From Piscicola geometra (Eukaryota > Annelida > Clitellata > Hirudinida > Piscicolidae): DNA of 64,000 bases. The stretch lies in assembly GCA_943735955.1 (NCBI GenBank), contig OX030955.1:12923383-12987382 (forward strand). Direction: 5' to 3'. Positions 60,801 to 64,000 of this stretch are shown here, one piece after another. A program made the translations under genes and the position numbers. The notes under the pieces are model-generated. The model saw only the letters and a program-made list of their open reading frames with translations, did no database searches and was not told the DNA's origin. The stretch's first letter is position 1; every line of letters begins with the position of its first letter.

Positions 60801-63800
60801 AACAGCGCCGACTACTGCATCGACAACAGTGCCGACTACTGCATCGACAACAGTGCTGACTATTGCATCAACAACAGTGCCGACTACTGCATCGACAACA
60901 GTGCCGACAACTGCATCGACAACTGTGCCGACTACTGCATCGACAACAGTGCCGATTACTGCATCGACAACAGTGCCGACTACTGCATCAACAACAATGA
61001 TTTCTACAGCATCAACAAGTGTGTCTACCGCTGCATCGACAACAGTGTTGATTACTGCATCGACAACAGTGCCGACTACTGGATCAACAACAGTGCCGAC
61101 TACTGCATCAACAACAGTGCCGACCACTGCATCGACAACAGTGCCGACTACTGCATCAACAACAGTGCCGACTACTGCATCGACAACAGTGCCGACTACT
61201 GCATCGAAAACAGTGCCGACTACTGCATCGACAACAGTGCCGACTACTGCATCGACAACAGTGCCGACTACTGCATCGACAACAATGATTTCTACTACAT
61301 CGACAACAGTGCCGACTACTGCATCAACAACAGTGCCGACTACTGCATCGACAACAGTGCCGAATACTGCATCGACAACAGTGCCGACTACTGCATCAAC
61401 AAGTGTGTCTAGTGCTGCATCGACAACAGTGCCGACTACTGCATCGACAACAGTGCCGACTACTGCATCGACAACAGTGCCGACTACTGCATCAACAACA
61501 GTGCCGACTACTGCATCGACAACAGTGCCGACTACTGCATCGACAACAGTGCTGACTATTGCATCAACAACAGTGCCGACTACTGCTTCGACAACAGTGC
61601 CGACAACTGCATCGACAACTGTGCCGACTACTGCATCGACAACAGTGCCGACAACTGCATCGACAACAGTGCCGACTACTGCATCGACAACAGTGCCGAC
61701 TACTGCATCGACAACAATGATTTCTACAGCATCAACAAGTGTGTCTACCGCTGCATCGACAACAGTGCTGATTACTGCATCGACAACAGTGCCGACTACT
61801 GCATCGACAACAGTGCCGACTACTGCATCAACAAGTGTGTCTAGTGCTGCATCGACAACAGTGCCGACTACTGTCTCAACAACAGTGCCGACTACTGCTT
61901 TGACAACAGTGCCGACTACTGCATCGACAACAGTGCCGACTACTGCATCGACAACAGTGCCGACTACTGCATCGACAACAATGATTTCTACAGCATCAAC
62001 AAGTGTGTCTACCGCTGCATCGACAACAGTGCTGATTACTGCATCGACAACAGTGCCTACTACTGCATCGACAACAGTGCCGACTACTGCATCGAAACGT
62101 GTGTCTAGTGCTGCATCGACAACAGTGCCGACTACTGCCTCAACAACAGAGCCGACTACTGCATCGACAACAGTGCCGACTACTGCATCGACAACAGTGC
62201 CGACTACTGCATCGACAACAGTGCCGACTACTGCATCAAAAACAGTGCCGACTACTGCATCGACAACAGTGCCGACTACTGCATCGACAACAGTGCCGAC
62301 TACTGCATCAAAAAGTGTGTCTAGTGCTGCATCGACAACAGTGCCGACAACTGCCTCAACAACAGTGCCGACTACTGCTTCGACAACAGTGCCGACAACT
62401 GCATCGACAACTGTGCCGACTACTGCATCGACAACAGTGCCGACAACTGCATCGACAACAGTGCCGACTACTGCATCGACAACAGTGCCGACTACTGCAT
62501 CGACAACAATGATTTCTACAGCATCAACAAGTGTGTCTACCGCTGCATCGACAACAGTGCTGATTACTGCATCAACAACAGTGCCGACTACTGCATCAAC
62601 AACAGTGCCGACTACTGCATCGACAACAGTGCCGACTACTGCATCGACAACAGTGCCGACTACTGCATCAACAAGTGTGTCTAGTGCTGCATCGACAACA
62701 GTGCCGACTACTGTCTCAACAACAGTGCCGACTACTGCTTTGACAACAGTGCCAACTACTGCATCGACAACAGTGCCGACTACTGCATCGACAACAGTGC
62801 CGACTACTGCATCGACAACAATGATTTCTACAGCATCAACAAGTGTGTCTACCGCTGCATCGACAACAGTGCTGATTACTGCATCGACAACAGTGCCTAC
62901 TACTGCATCGACAACAGTGCCGACTACTGCATCGAAAAGTGTGTCTAGTGCTGCTTCGACAACAGTGCCGACTACTGCCTCAACAACAGAGCCGACTACT
63001 GCATCGACAACAGTGCCGACTACTGCATCGACAACAGTGCCGACTACTGCATCGACAACAGTGCCGACTACTGCATCAAAAACAGTGCCGACTACTGCAT
63101 CGACAACAGTGCCGACTACTGCATCGACAACAGTGCCGACTACTGCATCAAAAAGTGTGTCTAGTGCTGCATCGACAACAGTGCCGACAACTGCCTCAAC
63201 AACAGTGCCGACTACTGCATCGACAACAGTGCCGACTACTGCATCGACAACAGTGCTGACTATTGCATCAACAACAGTGCCGACTACTGCCTCAACAACA
63301 GTGCCGACTACTGCATCGACAACAGTGCCGACTACTGCATCGACAACAGTGCTGACTATTGCATCAACAACAGTGCCGACTACTGCATCGACAACAGTGC
63401 CGACAACTGCATCGACAACAGTGCCGACTACTGCATCGACAACAGTGCCGACTACTGCATCGACAACAATGATTTCTACAGCATCAACAAGTGTGTCTAC
63501 CGCTGCATCGACAACAGTGCCGACTACTGCATCGACAACAGTGCCGACTACTGCATCGACAACAATGATTTCTACTGCATCGACAACAATGATTTCTACA
63601 GCATCAACAAGTGTGTCTACCGCTGCATCGACAACAGTGCTGATTACTGCATCGACAACAGTGCCGACTACTGCATCGACAACAGTGCCGACTACTGCAT
63701 CAACAAGTGTGTCTAGTGCTGCATCGACAACAGTGCCGACTACTGTCTCAACAACAGTGCCGACTACTGCTTTGACAACAGTGCCGACTACTGCATCGAC

Positions 63801-64000
63801 AACAGTGCCGACTACTGCATCGACAACAGTGCCGACTACTGCATCGACAACAATGATTTCTACAGCATCAACAAGTGTGTCTACCGCTGCATCGACAACA
63901 GTGCTGATTACTGCATCGACAACAGTGCCTACTACTGCATCGACAACAGTGCCGACTACTGCATCGAAACGTGTGTCTAGTGCTGCATCGACAACAGTGC
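1..64000 (+). CDS. Giant mucin-like Thr/Ser/Pro tandem-repeat protein, internal fragment (both ends outside the window)
   Basis: Read from base 1, the frame has no stop through 21,333 codons. It is about 2,667 copies of an octapeptide with consensus ASTTVPTT, so five of eight residues are hydroxylated and one is proline. By average residue mass this segment alone is about 2 MDa. I see no Cys, hardly any charged residues (scattered K, E, R, one D at 41281), and Trp at only four sites (44077, 48373, 50749, 51493). No start, signal peptide, membrane segment, folded domain or terminus is present. PTS repeats of this type are known as densely O-glycosylated, extended stalks of secreted or surface mucins; applying that here is inference. 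Frame choice: the Ser codon (TCG/TCA) is one step from a stop in every unit. It mutates to TTG, TTA, TCC, TCT, GCG, ACA and CTG, yet never to a stop. Alternatives are a fungal or protist adhesin, a giant bacterial surface protein, or a non-coding satellite. The family assignment rests on composition only. Confidence 0.72.
6895..11185 (+). repeat. Direct segmental duplication, spacing 3,144 bp (131 units)
   Basis: The segment starting near 6,895 reappears near 10,040. Matching rare markers fix the offset: the CCC codon at 6928 and 10072, and the GGG codon at 7357 and 10501, each differ by exactly 3,144 bp. Similarity continues through the CCG-TCT-ACT-ACA units at about 7741 and 10885 and is lost near 8,040 and 11,185. 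It is therefore roughly a 1.1-kb copy. It carries a block-A-like GGG marker into block B. Confidence 0.75.
7771..9995 (+). repeat. 960-bp (40-unit) tandem duplication, about 2.3 copies
   Basis: Bases from 7,771 repeat at 8,731 and again, partially, at 9,691. Line-by-line comparison of the first two copies shows only two differences that I noticed: GTG to GTT at 9061, and TAC to TTC at about 9404. Near-identity indicates a recent whole-super-unit duplication. Confidence 0.8.
15280..20004 (+). repeat. Pair of about 2.06-kb direct repeats, spacing 2,664 bp (111 units)
   Basis: The stretch 15,280-17,340 reappears at 17,944-20,004. Shared rare features include the ACA-TTG-CCA (TLP) unit near 16,285 and 18,949, the doubled TCT-ACT-ACA units near 16,387 and 19,051, the GCA-GCT-ACG junction near 16,765 and 19,429, and the K and R codons that follow. 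The copies differ downstream: the first has 19 extra units (456 bp) before the closing LPTTALTTVL marker. Confidence 0.78.
17041..17760 (+). repeat. 360-bp (15-unit) tandem duplication inside one super-unit copy
   Basis: Bases from 17,041 recur from 17,401 with the same sequence of variants (ATG-CCA at 17101 and 17461, CCA-ATT-ACT-ACA twice, then TCT-ACT-ACA). A further 4-unit (96-bp) repeat of the TCT-ACT-ACA stretch follows near 17,640-17,740. The sister copy near 19,700 has neither, which shows a length change after the larger duplication. Confidence 0.78.
29087..34504 (+). repeat. Four head-to-tail copies of a 1.49-kb (62-unit) super-unit
   Basis: Copies begin at 29,087, 30,575, 32,063 and 33,599, that is 1,488, 1,488 and 1,536 bp apart; the last is truncated near 34,500. 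Copies 2-4 share a CCA-TCA (PS) substitution near the ATG-CCA unit (30,721; 32,209; 33,745) that copy 1 lacks. Copy 3 is two units longer because its KTVPTTASRTVPTS module is duplicated (from about 32,761 and 32,881) while three neighbouring units are missing. A CCT in the K/R module at about 31,288 reappears at 32,896, linking copies 2 and 3. Confidence 0.85.
34501..42588 (+). repeat. Block C: EPTT and TSVSSA variants, first TMISTAS cassettes
   Basis: About 337 units. The ASTAVT variant common before here is last seen near 35,460. New variants are GAG-CCG (acidic EP units, from about 36,325), AGT-GTG-TCT-AGT-GCT (TSVSSA, first near 36,994), GGA-AAC context TCG-GAA (36,532; 39,532; 42,148), and ATG-ATT-TCT cassettes at 35893, 38749, 40453 and 41365 with GTA rather than GTG in the following unit. 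The first 1.4 kb (34,500-35,890) is a poorly ordered transition with rare variants such as AAA-GCA and ATA. Confidence 0.8.
38641..41832 (+). repeat. Three dispersed copies of a 0.58-kb (24-unit) cassette
   Basis: Copies lie at about 38,641-39,216, 40,345-40,920 and 41,257-41,832 (offsets 1,704 and 912 bp). Each carries the ATG-ATT-TCT cassette, an ACA-ACA Ser-to-Thr unit, ACT-CCT units with GCA-GTG-CTG, ACA-CTA and GAG-CCG-AGT. An older-looking relative at about 35,797 lacks a 144-bp (6-unit) internal duplication that all three have (for example the CCG-ACT-CCT units at 38,944 and 39,088). Confidence 0.75.
56625..59340 (+). repeat. 1,344-bp (56-unit) tandem duplication
   Basis: Cassettes at 56725 and 57325 are matched by 58069 and 58669, exactly 1,344 bp away. 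Shared rare markers include AGA-ACT (R) near 56,791 and 58,135, GAG-CCC-TCT near 56,845 and 58,189, ACA-CCA near 57,270 and 58,615, and AAT-GTG (N instead of S) near 57,346 and 58,690. The next cassette pair, 57709 and 59077, is 1,368 bp apart, so one unit was gained or lost after copying. Confidence 0.78.
61700..64000 (+). repeat. Terminal super-unit, three copies 840 and 1,032 bp apart
   Basis: The GTC-TCA (VS) unit at 61873, 62713 and 63745 is followed each time by a GCT-TTG unit, then a cassette and an AAA-containing TSVSSA-type unit. Spacings are 35 and 43 units. The third copy runs off the window. Copies 1 and 3 carry TCG-AAA-CGT (S-K-R; 62092 and 63964); copy 2 has AAA-AGT (62932). Confidence 0.78.

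Larger units (their letters stand above)
35893..63870 (+). other. TMISTASTSVSTA spacer cassette (recurring hydrophobic interruption of the mucin repeat)
   Basis: The cassette fills the ordinary octapeptide frame with ATG-ATT-TCT-ACA in one unit and AGT-GTG-TCT-ACC-GCT in the next. It replaces Val-Pro by Met-Ile and removes Pro from two successive units. In block D it recurs most often every 104-120 residues. Its Pro-free, Ile/Met-containing stretch would be less extended and probably less glycosylated than its surroundings (inference). Degenerate copies exist: ATA-ATT at 59581, and ATG-ATT-TCT without the second half at 60733, 61285 and 63565. Confidence 0.7.
1..64000 (+). repeat. 24-bp minisatellite, about 2,667 tandem units in one unbroken register
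   Basis: The first half of the unit reads GCA TCG ACA ACA. The second half reads GTG CCG ACT ACT. The register never slips: every 120 bases the array returns to the same phase from base 1 to the last line, so I see no net insertion or deletion that is not a multiple of 24 bp. Units are not identical. Recurrent variants include TCA for TCG, ACT for the first ACA, ATT, TCT, ACA or AGT in the last two slots, ATG, CTG, GGG or GAG in the GTG slot, and CTG, CCA, CCT, TCG or ACG in the CCG slot. The consensus is 13/24 G+C and rich in A and C on the + strand (15/24). Longest homopolymers are about five A (TCA AAA ACA). No unique DNA interrupts the array. Confidence 0.97.
42589..64000 (+). repeat. Block D: short super-units punctuated by the TMISTASTSVSTA cassette
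   Basis: About 890 units. ATG-ATT-TCT cassettes occur about 60 times, at 42589, 42925, 43237, 43549, 43981, 44341, 44845 and so on to 63853. The commonest spacings are 312, 336 and 360 bp (13-15 units), and all are multiples of 24. Each full cassette reads TMISTASTSVSTA and is usually followed by a unit with V-L-I-T in place of V-P-T-T. A second spacer, TSVSSA, alternates with it. Variants define sub-families: GTG-ATT-TAT at seven sites, TCC for TCA after the cassette, and TTG for CTG in the following unit near 55,900-61,050. Confidence 0.83.

Noticed and set aside
42594..61127. Long antisense open frames of VVGTVVDA repeats (42,594-45,848; 49,194-52,340; 53,922-61,127)
   Set aside because: They are the reverse complement of a 24-bp repeat whose antisense codons cannot easily mutate to stop, and they are broken by TAA wherever a GAA codon arises. 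A polymer of Val, Gly, Thr, Asp and Ala of this kind is less plausible than the PTS frame, which is never broken.
6839..63259. Many short + strand frames encoding HRQQCRLL-type repeats (frame +2)
   Set aside because: Frame +2 is interrupted repeatedly by TGA from the GCA-GTG-ACG variant and by CGA-to-TGA changes. Apparent starts are TTG or GTG inside repeat units with no upstream signals, and the recurring 66-, 138- and 146-residue lengths only mirror the super-unit structure.
1..64000. CRISPR array
   Set aside because: There are no unique spacers. All units are variants of the same 24-bp sequence with no repeat-spacer alternation.
1..64000. Non-coding satellite or centromeric DNA
   Set aside because: Possible, and not excluded, because a period divisible by three keeps frames open by default. 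I prefer coding because of the lack of stops at the one-step Ser codon, the mostly conservative replacements (Ser, Thr, Ala, Val, Ile, Leu, Pro) and the mucin-like composition.
1..64000. Antifreeze glycoprotein or collagen-like repeat
   Set aside because: Classic antifreeze glycoproteins use short Ala-Ala-Thr units and collagens need Gly every third residue. The octapeptide ASTTVPTT fits neither.
1..64000. Introns within the array
   Set aside because: GT and AG dinucleotides occur in every unit, but no stretch departs from the repeat, breaks the frame or shows a polypyrimidine tract. Nothing supports splicing inside the window.
1..64000. Promoters, ribosome binding sites, terminators, tRNA or rRNA genes
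   Set aside because: No sequence outside the 24-bp repeat exists here, so there is no place where such a signal could be recognised.

Overview
The whole 64 kb window is one uninterrupted tandem array of a 24-bp unit, about 2,667 copies. I see no unique sequence, RNA gene, mobile element, promoter or terminator anywhere in it. Read from base 1 on the + strand, the unit encodes the octapeptide ASTTVPTT. That frame stays open across all 21,333 complete codons, with no stop seen. The best reading is that the window lies wholly inside one enormous Thr/Ser/Pro-rich, mucin-like coding region. Its start, signal peptide, membrane anchor or C-terminal domains, and stop all lie outside.

Organism: this cannot be identified from the sequence. 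A very long, intron-free, Cys-free PTS (Pro/Thr/Ser) tandem repeat resembles the large central repeat exons of eukaryotic mucins. The commonest unit variants are CpG transition products (TCG to TCA or TTG; CCG to CTG or CCA), as expected from a genome with germline CpG methylation. I lean towards a eukaryote, probably an animal, with low confidence. A giant bacterial or protist surface protein is not excluded.

Layout: four blocks with different variant vocabularies follow one another, all in one 24-bp register. Block A (1 to about 6,830) has ASTAVT, GPTT and VPSIASTTVL variants. Block B (about 6,830-34,500) has 1-1.5 kb higher-order repeats marked by LPTTALTTVL, VPITTS, VSTI/VSTL and KTVPTTASRT variants, and ends in four copies of a 1,488-bp super-unit. 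Block C (about 34,500-42,588) loses the ASTAVT variant and gains EPTT, TSVSSA and the first TMISTAS cassettes. Block D (about 42,589-64,000) is cut every 9 to 30 units, most often 13-15, by the cassette TMISTASTSVSTA followed by ASTTVLIT.

Evolution: every duplication spacing I measured, from 96 bp to several kb, is an exact multiple of 24 bp. Growth has therefore been by whole-unit unequal exchange or slippage and by segmental duplication of super-units. The other reading frames are long in places, but they are by-products of a repeat whose period is divisible by three. The most notable of these is an antisense VVGTVVDA frame.
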